Shown piece by piece: positions 44,301 to 51,800 of a DNA stretch of 64,000 bases. The DNA is taken from the NCBI GenBank assembly GCA_942492835.1, contig OW818645.1, positions 3,410,001 through 3,474,000 of the forward strand, read 5' to 3'. A program made the position numbers and the translations under genes. This DNA is from GWB2-37-7 sp942492835 (lineage in GTDB: Bacteria > Bacillota > Clostridia > Lutisporales > Lutisporaceae). Positions within the stretch are counted from its first letter, which is position 1, and every line of letters starts with the position of its first letter. The notes beneath the pieces are model-generated. The model was given only the letters and a program-made list of their open reading frames with translations. It did not search any database and was not told where the DNA came from.

Positions 44301-44946
44301 AAAAGCCAATACTCAGGGTGTAATCGATATGGGCTTAGCAACTCCTGCAAATGAGATGTTTAAAGGAATTGAAAGCGGCGCAATCAAAGCTGCGGTAATA
44401 ATTGGTGAGGATCTAGTAGGAGCTGATGAAAATACTAAGAAGCTTCTTTCTAAGCTGGAATTAACAATTTGCCTAGATATGTTCATGACAGAAACTGCAA
44501 AGCTTGCAAGTATTGTTATACCAATAGCAAGTGCTGCTGAGTCTTATGGAACATATACAAGGTCAGATAGGAAGATTCAGAGACTTGAAGCGGCTATTAA
44601 ACCATTGACCGGAAGAAGTACCTTTGATATAATTTCAAACATTGGTACACAAATGGGAGTGGTTGTTGATACTGTTAAAAAGGCAGATGAGAAAATAGCC
44701 AATGAAATTAAGCCTTATAGCGGATTATATGCTGCATTAGCAAAGGGAATTGAAGCATATGCTCCTTGTAGCAGAGAAAATGTTGAAGGTTCGCAGGTGT
44801 TGCATACTGAGGGCTTCATGACAGAAGACAAAAAGGCAAGTATAGAAATTCCTGAAGGTAACTGTATGTTCAAGAAAAGAAAAATCCATGACACTGTACA
44901 ACTAAAATTTGAAGAGTATATAACAGAAAAAGGATTAAAGTCATAG
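41338..44946 (+). CDS. Large subunit: NuoG-type Fe-S + GltD/NfnB-like FAD-NAD(P) + FdhA-like domains (StnA-like)
   Basis: 1202-aa fusion. In order: plant-type [2Fe-2S] (~30-70; 'GACGMCVVEV'), Cys-rich Fe-S segment (~100), GltD/NfnB-type oxidoreductase with FAD 'GAGPAGISCAYFLAAKG' (~197) and NAD(P) 'GGGNTAMDVARTAVRLG' (~327), two [4Fe-4S] motifs 'CILCGLCFRVC' (~612) and 'CISCGHCIDVCP' (~655), then a formate-dehydrogenase-like part from ~690 with the cluster motif 'CSYCGAGCNI'. I see no obvious catalytic Cys/Sec loop and no C-terminal molybdopterin-binding domain, so it is probably a structural relic. Matches the Sporomusa-type Nfn (Stn) idea: NADH + ferredoxin to NADPH. ATG at 41338 after AAGGAAGTG. 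Confidence 0.85.
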   Translation: MALVRVNINNRELTADEGSTILKIALDNGIEIPNLCYGEKLKTYGACGMCVVEVEGNPKLVRACSTPAVNGMIIKTDTKRTISARKTALTLLSSDHRGDCRPPCVNACPAHTDCQGYVGLVANGQYEEAIKLVKNVIPLPASIGRVCPHPCETACRRANVDEPIAIADIKRFIGDIDINNGTYVPDMEEHTGKTVAVIGAGPAGISCAYFLAAKGHKVALYEDKPYPGGMLRYGIPQYRLPKELLDAEINTLTKMGVDLKCNVKLGEDITIAYLKKTYDAVFIAIGAWASMNMGCEGEDKEGVMGGIEFLRKATLAEPIYLGQNVAVIGGGNTAMDVARTAVRLGAEHVQVLYRRTKDEMPAEDIEIEEAEEEGVEFVYLVAPIEVIEENGRAKAVRCQKMKLGDPDKSGRRKPEPIPGDEVTIPADLIVSAIGQRVNAENVKELELTKKGTISANANTFETSMPGIFAGGEAVTGPKIAIESIAQGKNAAHIIDSYLNGEITSVANPCYIEQEDLTPEDFADREKKDREHLKVLPAKTRKMSFEAISDTFDEAAAVKEASRCLECGCHDYFDCKLVKYIGKYDIDTKAIKGETHREEEKDTHPFIKRNAEKCILCGLCFRVCEEVTGVTALGLLDRGFNSVVIPEFGLPLEKSACISCGHCIDVCPTGACMEKEAIKKQVPVELENTASICSYCGAGCNINYQSKGNLVFKSLPNKKNGEETLCVKGRFGIYHINDDKRLLKPIIRRDDNTVEAEFDDAIALAAKKLQLIRGRYGKNSVAMFVTPRLTNEEAYVAKKIADKLDTEIVGTMAVKEESGIKAVLGCNASTNSFDELNNTDLIISIGNVEENHHVLGVKIKDLAANRVKLVSISNSDTRMAEHSHLAVKTENNLEFLKSFIKSLMEQKFADKDKVSKTANGFDALAEYVKNASDNADAAKVAKMYGEAKKAIIVVDEDIVSEDGIKLIADAAVITEKVGKPHRGIIVVRSKANTQGVIDMGLATPANEMFKGIESGAIKAAVIIGEDLVGADENTKKLLSKLELTICLDMFMTETAKLASIVIPIASAAESYGTYTRSDRKIQRLEAAIKPLTGRSTFDIISNIGTQMGVVVDTVKKADEKIANEIKPYSGLYAALAKGIEAYAPCSRENVEGSQVLHTEGFMTEDKKASIEIPEGNCMFKKRKIHDTVQLKFEEYITEKGLKS

Positions 44947-44969
44947 AGATATAATAAGGTAGAAGAAAT

Positions 44970-45015
44970 AAGGATATAGCAAAACCAAATGGTTAAAGCT
45001 ATATCCTTATTTTTA
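44970..45015 (+). terminator. Terminator of the Stn-like operon
   Basis: AAGGATATAGC / GCTATATCCTT (44970-44980, 44998-45008) followed by ATTTTTA; also between convergent genes. Confidence 0.75.
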
Positions 45016-45037
45016 TAGCAAATTCTCAGCTTATTAA

Positions 45038-45544
45038 CTACAAACTGTTTGCTACATACTGTTTAATATATTCCTCTACTTCGTCGATTGGAATATCAAG
45101 CACTATGGATAATTCTGCATGGAGGTACTTTTTAGCATTTGCAGCTAAAGTAACTTCTATATTTGATAATCGTTTCTCTTCTTTGCGGATGTAAACCGTT
45201 TTAATAACCTTAATCCATTCAAGGCAGTCGTATTTATTCATTGCATCTGAATAGAATTCATTGCGAATTTTATCATTAGGTGCTTGAATAGTTGGAATAT
45301 AGGGGATTCTATCAAGTACCTCTAGTGCTTCATCTTTAGTAAGCATTTTACGCAATATCACACTATTATTATCAAGAGGAGCATATATGGTATCTTTTGG
45401 ATTTGAAATTGGGTTCAGAAGGTAATAGAGTTTGTCGGTTGGCATACTATGTAAAGGGGCTAACTGTATATCAGATATCTGACATATACCGCTATCTTTA
45501 CACACTACATATTCATTTATGCTAAACTCATTATTTTCTCGCAT
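45038..45544 (-). CDS. CarD-family transcription regulator
   Basis: 168-aa protein. N-terminal Tudor-like RNA-polymerase-interacting domain ('FSINEYVVCKDSGICQISDI', 'YYLLNPISNPKDTIYAPLDN'), C-terminal helical domain ('MLTKDEALEVLDRIPYI', 'YDCLEWIKVIKTVYIRKEEK', 'VTLAANAKKYLHAELSIVLD'). This is the CarD/CdnL layout that stabilises promoter open complexes. Start at 45544 follows AAGGAGAGG; the longer frame from 45595 lacks support. Single gene on the reverse strand, converging on the Stn operon. Confidence 0.88.
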   Translation of the reverse strand: MRENNEFSINEYVVCKDSGICQISDIQLAPLHSMPTDKLYYLLNPISNPKDTIYAPLDNNSVILRKMLTKDEALEVLDRIPYIPTIQAPNDKIRNEFYSDAMNKYDCLEWIKVIKTVYIRKEEKRLSNIEVTLAANAKKYLHAELSIVLDIPIDEVEEYIKQYVANSL

Positions 45545-45621
45545 GTTTTTGTCCTCTCCTTTATGACATATAAGTTTTTCCAAGATAAAAATCATTCCGC
45601 TTTTCTATAAAGCAAAAAAAG

Positions 45622-45675
45622 AAAACATGTAGTTTTGACAACTGGTCTTACGTTCATTAAAACTACACGCTGTTT
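45622..45675 (-). terminator. Terminator of the split-sigma operon
   Basis: Plus-strand arms 45622-45636 (AAAACATGTAGTTTT) and 45659-45675 pair along TGTAGTTTT/AAAACTACA and AAACA/TGTTT. On the reverse strand the hairpin is followed by CTTTTTTTGC. It ends transcription coming from the gene at 45797-46015. Confidence 0.6.
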
Positions 45676-45796
45676 ATTTAATTTTATCATGAATTTTTCT
45701 TTTGGTGTAAGTAGAAATTTCATGCTGAAAGCACTTTTTTATCTATATATATAACACTAAACACTTTACATTTATAAAATAATGCTATATATTCCA

Positions 45797-46015
45797 TTAC
45801 AATTGCTCTTGTACTATGCTAATTAACTCTGATTTTAATGTTTGCATGGCTTCTTCTCTAGGCAGCATTATAAATCTCGACAAATACTCAATATCATGTG
45901 TGAAGAGATCTATGATTTTCTCCATGGATTCTTTGTCTCCACCTTGTGCTTTCTTTACTGCTTGTCTGAATTTTTCAGAGTCTGCTGCATCAATTTCAAA
46001 CCCTTTATTTTCCAT
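45797..46015 (-). CDS. Small sigma-region-2-like / HTH_16 protein (RsoA-like)
   Basis: 72-aa protein. Residues ~15-70 ('FRQAVKKAQGGDKESMEKII', 'LFTHDIEYLSRFIMLPREEA', 'LKSELISIVQEQL') match the start of sigma factor region 2 as seen in HTH_16-type proteins, without the rest of a sigma factor. ATG at 46015 has GGGGGTGAG just upstream, inside the 3' end of the preceding region-4 gene, which it overlaps by 61 bp in another frame. Size and order resemble B. subtilis RsoA, the partner of SigO. Inferred to complete a two-part sigma factor. Confidence 0.72.
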   Translation of the reverse strand: MENKGFEIDAADSEKFRQAVKKAQGGDKESMEKIIDLFTHDIEYLSRFIMLPREEAMQTLKSELISIVQEQL

Positions 46016-46314
46016 TTGCTCACCCCCTGTTGAGTTATCTTCAGCTCATAAGCCACATCCTTTTCAGTAAGCCCATCAATAATAGTTCTTTGAATAATAT
46101 ATCTGCATTTTTCACAGGGAATTGTATCCAGAAGATTCCTTACATAAATTTTTGATAGAACTTCTGCTTCAAAGCTAAAATTATAGGCTTGATTATCATA
46201 AAGAGTGTAGCATTCCTTTTCTTGGTGCATTCGGGTTCGATACTGTATCCTCCATGCCGCCCTTCTCAACAGCCTCCTGCAGATTTCGACTGAGATATCA
46301 TCTTTTGTATGCAT
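45955..46314 (-). CDS. Sigma-70 region 4-like protein (SigO/UviA-like partner)
   Basis: 119-aa protein. C-terminal half is a region 4 helix-turn-helix ('TIPCEKCRYIIQRTIIDGLT', 'EKDVAYELKITQQGVSKWKIKGLKLM' seen as 'VAYELKITQQGVSKWKIKG'). The N-terminal half is basic and aromatic ('RLLRRAAWRIQYRTRMHQEK') and contains no full region 2. ATG at 46314 after GGAGG. First gene of a two-gene reverse unit with the region-2-like protein, facing the lysis/eCIS locus. Probably a dedicated sigma factor for that locus; no target promoter demonstrated. Confidence 0.75.
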   Translation of the reverse strand: MHTKDDISVEICRRLLRRAAWRIQYRTRMHQEKECYTLYDNQAYNFSFEAEVLSKIYVRNLLDTIPCEKCRYIIQRTIIDGLTEKDVAYELKITQQGVSKWKIKGLKLMQQTLKNSDKQ

Positions 46315-46641
46315 AATGAACCTCCATAACTAACAAATTTTGTTCTGTCCGACTAAATTTAGAATTACTTCAAAACCGTTTTATATAGTGGGTAAGCTCT
46401 TTAATATTAAAACTTTACTGAATACGCAATAGGTATATGTGTACTGCGGTAAGGTTCTATATTATCTCAAGGAGTATAAATATTACCTTTTTCTAATAAT
46501 AGTAAATATTTACATGGTATATACAACCACTATAACTAAATTTTATACAATTATATTATATTATGTAAATATTTCGAGAAAGTTGTAAAAAGCTTACACA
46601 AACTACCTAGAATGAAGAAGGGGAGATTTGTATTAATCCAG

Positions 46642-46726
46642 ATAGAACACACAAATTAATTAACAACAAAACACATGATCTATTTTCATATATTTTACGC
46701 AAAGTAATGAAATTTGTGTGTTCTAT
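46642..46726. repeat. 16-bp perfect inverted repeat enclosing a dispersed repeat copy
   Basis: ATAGAACACACAAATT (46642-46657) and AATTTGTGTGTTCTAT (46711-46726) with 53 bases between. The enclosed part (46662-46705) is the close relative of 24578-24621. Confidence 0.65.
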
Positions 46727-46738
46727 GAACAGCAGAAT

Positions 46739-46784
46739 ATATATCGTACTATTTTATGAATGTAAAATGTTTAGTGCGATATAT
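46739..46784. repeat. 13-bp inverted repeat upstream of the lysis cassette
   Basis: ATATATCGTACTA (46739-46751) and TAGTGCGATATAT (46772-46784) pair with a single G-U position, with a 20-base loop; 44 bp before the first lysis gene. Candidate operator or RNA hairpin. Confidence 0.55.
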
Positions 46785-46827
46785 ATAGAGTCGATAAGTA
46801 TTTAGAAAAGAAAGGAGGTGTCTGAAT

Positions 46828-47448
46828 TTGGGGACAGAACCGCTTGATAGCCTCACAAGAGATTCAATAGCAAAGATGGTGGAAAATGCATCTACTCAAA
46901 ATCTGTCAGTATGGGCAATGGTAGTTATATTATTTATTTTCCTTTGTGCAATGGTAGTTATAATTAAGGTTTTCATGAGTTCCTCAGTCAAGACTAATGA
47001 AGGATTAAGGATGGTGATAGAGCAGAGCACAGAACAACTAAATATTTTCAGAATATCAATTGATAAAATATCGGAAAACTTTAGAATACTATCTGAAAAT
47101 CTGACTAGAATGCAGGTTCTAAAAATAAATGAGGATGATAAATTTGAAACACTTGCTATTAATTTTAATAATTTAAAGCAAGAAATATTGGACAATAATA
47201 CAAATGTCCTAAAAACAGTAATGGATCATGACCGTAGCACATGTGAATTCTATTTATCCAACGAAAAAAGTCTGGACAAGTTTAGGTCCAATATGTTGGA
47301 AATGAAAGCATTTTGTGGAGTTGCATCAGATAAAAGAAAGCGATTGGGAGATATACTTGTTGAAGATGGCGTATGCAATCGTGAGCAGATAAACCATGCA
47401 GTGAAAAAGCAAACGCTTATGCAGTTAAAGGAAGATAAAAAGAGTTAA
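46828..47448 (+). CDS. Single-span membrane protein with MshEN-like C-terminal motif
   Basis: 206-aa protein, TTG start after AAAGGAGGTG. One membrane helix at ~27-50 ('VWAMVVILFIFLCAMVVIIKVF', 22 residues), a long coiled-coil-prone middle ('LRMVIEQSTEQLNIFRISID', 'NFRILSENLTRMQVLK'), and the C-terminal segment 'RKRLGDILVEDGVCNREQIN' which matches the repeat of MshEN domains (RLGxxLVxxGxIxxxQL) known to bind cyclic di-GMP in type IV pilus and type II secretion ATPases. Only one such motif is seen. Leads the lysis cassette 21 bp before the holin gene. Possible holin regulator or spanin-like tether; function unknown. Confidence 0.65.
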   Translation: MGTEPLDSLTRDSIAKMVENASTQNLSVWAMVVILFIFLCAMVVIIKVFMSSSVKTNEGLRMVIEQSTEQLNIFRISIDKISENFRILSENLTRMQVLKINEDDKFETLAINFNNLKQEILDNNTNVLKTVMDHDRSTCEFYLSNEKSLDKFRSNMLEMKAFCGVASDKRKRLGDILVEDGVCNREQINHAVKKQTLMQLKEDKKS

Positions 47449-47469
47449 AAATCACAGGAGGTAATTGAG

Positions 47470-47898
47470 TTGAGTGAATATATTGCACCAGAAATATTCT
47501 ATGAAATAATTACATTGGCAATTGTTCCTATAATAGGTATTGTGACAAAATTTGTAATCAAGTTTTTGAAAAGCAAGGTAGATGAATTAGAGGTAAGAAT
47601 TCAAAATGAAACACTAAATAGGTATACTGCTATGGCAGAAGATGCAATAGAAACTGCAGTAGTTTCTGTAAATCAAACATTTGTTGAGACAATAAAAAAG
47701 CAAGGGTCTTTTGATGACGCTGCTATGGAGGAATCCTTTAAAATAGCAAAAAACAAGGCTCTAGTCATTATGGGAGAATTTTTAAAAAAGATATTGGAAG
47801 CTGCATATGGTGATATTGATGCATGGATAGACAATAAAATTGAGTATTATGTCAATCAAAACAAAAAGCAATCAAACAATTCTCAACCTTTACTTTAA
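47470..47898 (+). CDS. Phage LLH-family-type holin
   Basis: 142-aa protein with one N-terminal hydrophobic segment ('IITLAIVPIIGIVTKFVIKFL', ~21 residues), followed by a charged helical part ('LEVRIQNETLNRYTAMAEDA', 'IETAVVSVNQTFVETIKKQG', 'FLKKILEAAYGDIDAWIDNK'). This matches holins of the LLH type. TTG start after AGGAGG. It directly precedes an amidase endolysin, the standard holin-lysin order. In this locus it probably releases contractile particles rather than phage; that is inference. Confidence 0.78.
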   Translation: MSEYIAPEIFYEIITLAIVPIIGIVTKFVIKFLKSKVDELEVRIQNETLNRYTAMAEDAIETAVVSVNQTFVETIKKQGSFDDAAMEESFKIAKNKALVIMGEFLKKILEAAYGDIDAWIDNKIEYYVNQNKKQSNNSQPLL

Positions 47899-47923
47899 TA
47901 AAGATGGAAAGGAAGTATGACTC

Positions 47924-48622
47924 ATGAATTTTACTATAATGAATACTTCACAGCTTATAAGCTTTGTTAAAGCCTTTCCATGGTCAAGAAATATAAAGCA
48001 GCTGCACGTCCATCATACTTGGAAGCCAGAGCATAGTGATTATACTGGTACAAATGGGTTAGCTCTGCAGATGGGTATGCGAAATTATCATGTGAATACA
48101 AATGGATGGAAGGATATTGGACAGCACTTAACACTACTGCCAGACGGACAGTGGGTTACAGGGAGAGACTTTAATATAGATCCTTCGTCTATTCAGGGGT
48201 GGAACAAAGAAGCCTTTAGCATTGAAATGCTTGGAAATTTTGATAATGGCTTTGATACTTTTGAGGGTATGCAGAAGGAAGCTATGTTTGAATTTTGTAC
48301 TTTTTTTATTACATGGATGAAGCTGGATGTGGAAACAGATATAAAGTTCCATAGGGATAATCCTACTGCTGATAAAACTTGTCCTGGCAGTGGTATTAAC
48401 AGAGCATGGTTTATGAATGAATTGTCTGTAAGAATACAGCTTGAATCGCTTTCTTCTAGGAATGAGGAAGCATGGAAGCTAAAGGCTGTTGATGAGCTTG
48501 CAGCAGCAGGTCTTCTTAATCAGCCGCAGTTGTGGAAGGATAAAATAAACGAACCTATGCCTGCTTGGGCTGTTTTAACTATTGTCAATTCTGTTGTACA
48601 AAGTCTTAATTATGAAAAATAA
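47924..48622 (+). CDS. N-acetylmuramoyl-L-alanine amidase (Amidase_2 endolysin)
   Basis: 232-aa zinc amidase that cuts between muramic acid and L-Ala. Ligands and catalytic residues lie in 'LHVHHTWKPEHSDYTG', 'VTGRDFNIDPSSIQGWNKEA', 'SIEMLGNFDNG' and 'IKFHRDNPTADKTCPGSGI' (His, Lys, Cys/Asp). A C-terminal helical stretch ('KLKAVDELAAAGLLNQPQLW') resembles a short wall-targeting segment. No signal peptide, so it needs the holin. ATG after GGAAGG. Third gene of the lysis cassette. Confidence 0.9.
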   Translation: MNFTIMNTSQLISFVKAFPWSRNIKQLHVHHTWKPEHSDYTGTNGLALQMGMRNYHVNTNGWKDIGQHLTLLPDGQWVTGRDFNIDPSSIQGWNKEAFSIEMLGNFDNGFDTFEGMQKEAMFEFCTFFITWMKLDVETDIKFHRDNPTADKTCPGSGINRAWFMNELSVRIQLESLSSRNEEAWKLKAVDELAAAGLLNQPQLWKDKINEPMPAWAVLTIVNSVVQSLNYEK

Positions 48623-48736
48623 ATGTATTAAATGTAAGAATATGTTATACTGAGTTCGTATGGAAATACTTAGCATAATATCTAAAAACTACTACAAATG
48701 TATGAAAAAAGTAATTATATGTGGATGGAGGTGCTG

Positions 48737-48817
48737 TTGATAGATGAGAATCACATAAAGAGTATTGCTCTATATAGCTCATGCTTTGCTTTTATAGGGA
48801 AGCGAAATAGTGAATAA
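48737..48817 (+). CDS. 26-codon leader ORF before the HYR giant (tentative)
   Basis: TTG start with GGAGGTG directly upstream. Encodes 26 residues ('MIDENHIKSIALYSSCFAFI' then six more). Its stop overlaps the GTG at 48810 that could be an upstream start for the giant gene. It may couple translation or regulate it; no family recognised and it could be chance. Confidence 0.3.
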   Translation: MIDENHIKSIALYSSCFAFIGKRNSE

Positions 48818-48845
48818 TGATTATGTGTTATTGGGGGAATGTGTA

Positions 48846-51800
48846 ATGAAACATTTGAAAACACTATTCTCAGTGTTAGGTGAATGTTTTGGAAAGGTAT
48901 CCAAAGGGATATGCATCTGCCTTATTATATTTGTATGCTTTTTTAGTATGGCAGCTGCAAATCCTGTAAATGCAGAAGGAGGAACGTCAGGCACTGTCAC
49001 GTTATATTCAGTTTCTCCACTGCTTCAACAGATGAAATTATTACAACCATCGTCAGTTATACCAGGAGGGCGTGGCTACATGCTTCCGCAGGTCGTAGCA
49101 GCAAAAGACTCTTCAGGTAACCCTGTTTCAGGTGTTGCCATAACATTTTTGGTATCAACTGACAACTATGTTAGTTCCATTATGAGAGGAAGTAACAGCA
49201 AGAGCATAACTGTAACAACCGATGCCAATGGTATTGCTTCGGCAGCCAATACATATCAAGGCTATGTGGGAGAAGGATATCAGGTATATTCTAAGTATAA
49301 TGGAATAATAAAAACCTTACAGGTAACAGCAAGTGCTCAAGATACTAATACAATAACCTTTAGTGTGCAGGTTGGAACATATGGCTCAAGTATTACAGAC
49401 ACCACACCTCCAACTATTACAGCCAGTGCAGCAGATGATACAGGTGCTAGCTACACAGCAGGAACATGGACAAACCATACAGTAACAGTACATTATACCG
49501 CTGCGGATACTTTATCTAATATTAGCTTCTGTACAGAAGATCAGACTTTTGCGGATGAAGGGGCGAATCAGATTGCTACTGGAGTAGCAAGAGATAGTGC
49601 AGCCACAAGTGAGAGTGATGTAAATCATACATCTAGTGTTACTTTCTCACCTATCAATATAGACAAAAGTGCACCGACTACAACTGCAACAGCGACACCG
49701 GCTTATGGTGACATATGGAACAATGGGACAGTTTCGGTAAGCTTCAATGCAGTTGATAGTATTTCGGGAATAGCAGCTCTATACTACAAAATTGGTGATA
49801 ATGAGACTGTTGTAATAAATGACAGTAATGCAACAGTGAATATAAGCTCAGAGGGAATCACCAATATAAGCTATTGGGCGGTTGACCAAGCTGGTAATAC
49901 AGAAACTGCAAAAACAATCACAGTAAAGGTTGACCAGACTACTCCAGCTTTAACTCATACATTAAGTCCAGAGAAAAATGAAAATGGTTGGAATAGTGCA
50001 GATGTTACTGTAAATTTAACTGCTGCAGATACATACTCAGGAGTTAACGAAATCCATTATAAGATAGGCGAATCAGGGACAGAACAAGTGGTTCAAGGAC
50101 AACAGGCAACCTTTACTGTAAATACAGAAGGAGTTATACCTATTACCTTCTGGGCAGTAGATAATGTGGATAACACCTCTACTGTACAGACATTTAATGT
50201 AAAGCTTGATAAGGCAGCTCCTATCATAACGGTTCCTCAGAATATAACCATTGAAGCAACTGCGGTGAATACATCTATAAATATAGGAACAGCAACAGTA
50301 ACAGATGTATCACCAGATGTCACCTTGACCAATGATGTCCCTACAGGCGGTTTCCCTATTGGAACTACCAGTGTTATATGGACAGCAAGGGATCAGGTAG
50401 GAAATGTTACTACAGCAGTTCAAACCATCACGGTTTTGGATACCACTAAGCCTGTGATTTCTGTACAAGGAGATATAGTATTGGAGGCAACAGCAGTAAA
50501 CACACCTGTTACTCTTCAGAAAGCGACTGCAACAGATATCTTCTCTATAATAATTACAAGCGATGCACCGGATGTTTTTCCTATAGGAGAAACAACTGTT
50601 ACATGGACAGCTACTGATGCAAACAACAACAGTATAACTGCAGTACAGAATGTAACTGTTATTGATTCCACCAAGCCTGTACTTACATTGCCACAAAACA
50701 TAACAATAGAAGCAACAGGCACAAGGACAATAGTACCAATTGGTACAGCTACAGCGACAGATATATTCCAAGTTGTGATAACAAGTGATGCACCGGCAGA
50801 TTATCCAGTAGGAGCTACAACGGTTGCATGGAAGGCTACTGATGCAAACGGTAATATTAGCATGGGTGAGCAGGTTATAAATGTTGTAGATACTATAAAG
50901 CCTGTGCTTGCTATACCGGAGGATATTACACTTGAGGCAACAGCATTAAGAACACCAGTAGCAATAGGACAAGCCACAGCAACCGATATATTTGATGTAA
51001 CTATTACCAATGATGCACCTACAGATTTTCCTATAGGTACAACTATAATAACCTGGACTGCTATTGATGAAAACAATAATAAAACAACAGCAGAACAAAA
51101 AGTGATAGTTAAAGATACAACAAAGCCTGTACTTACTATACCAAACAATGTAACTTTGGAAGCAACAGCAGTCAGAACCGCTGTGTCCATAGGACAAGCT
51201 ACAGCGACAGACATATTTGAGGTAACTATAACAAATAATGCTCCTTCAAATTACCCTGTAGGAAACACTGTTATTACCTGGACAGCTACAGATGCAAATG
51301 GTAATGTTACAACAAGAGAGCAGATTATAACTGTTACAGATACTACAAAGCCTCTTCTTTCAATACCTGGGGATAAGACAGTAGAAGCAACAGCAGTAAG
51401 AACATTGGTAAATATCGGGCAGGCAGCTGCTACAGATATTTTCGAGACAACTATCGTCAATGATGCTCCTGCAGATTATCCGCTGGGAACAACGATAGTA
51501 ACTTGGACTGCTACCGATGCAAACGGTAACATAAGCACTGTTAAGCAAAATATTACAGTTAAGGATACGACAAAGCCAATACTACAAGTACCTCAAGATA
51601 TAACTATAGAGGCAATAGCAATAAAGACACCTGTAGTTATAGGTATGGCAACAGCTACAGAAATTTTCCCTGTAACAATAACCATTGATGCTCCTGCGGA
51701 TTATCCTATTGGAACCACAAAAGTAACATGGATGGCAGAGGACGCAAGCGGAAATATTTCTCTAGGCTATCAGAATATTACAGTGATGGATACCACCGTA

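Larger units (their letters stand above)
46315..46827. other. 513-bp divergent control region of the lysis/eCIS locus
   Basis: AT-rich region between the split-sigma pair and the first lysis gene. It contains two successive inverted repeats (46642-46726 and 46739-46784), the third copy of the GCAAAGT-core repeat inside the loop of the first, and the strong AAAGGAGGTG site of the next gene. No canonical sigma-A promoter stood out near the forward genes. Confidence 0.5.
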
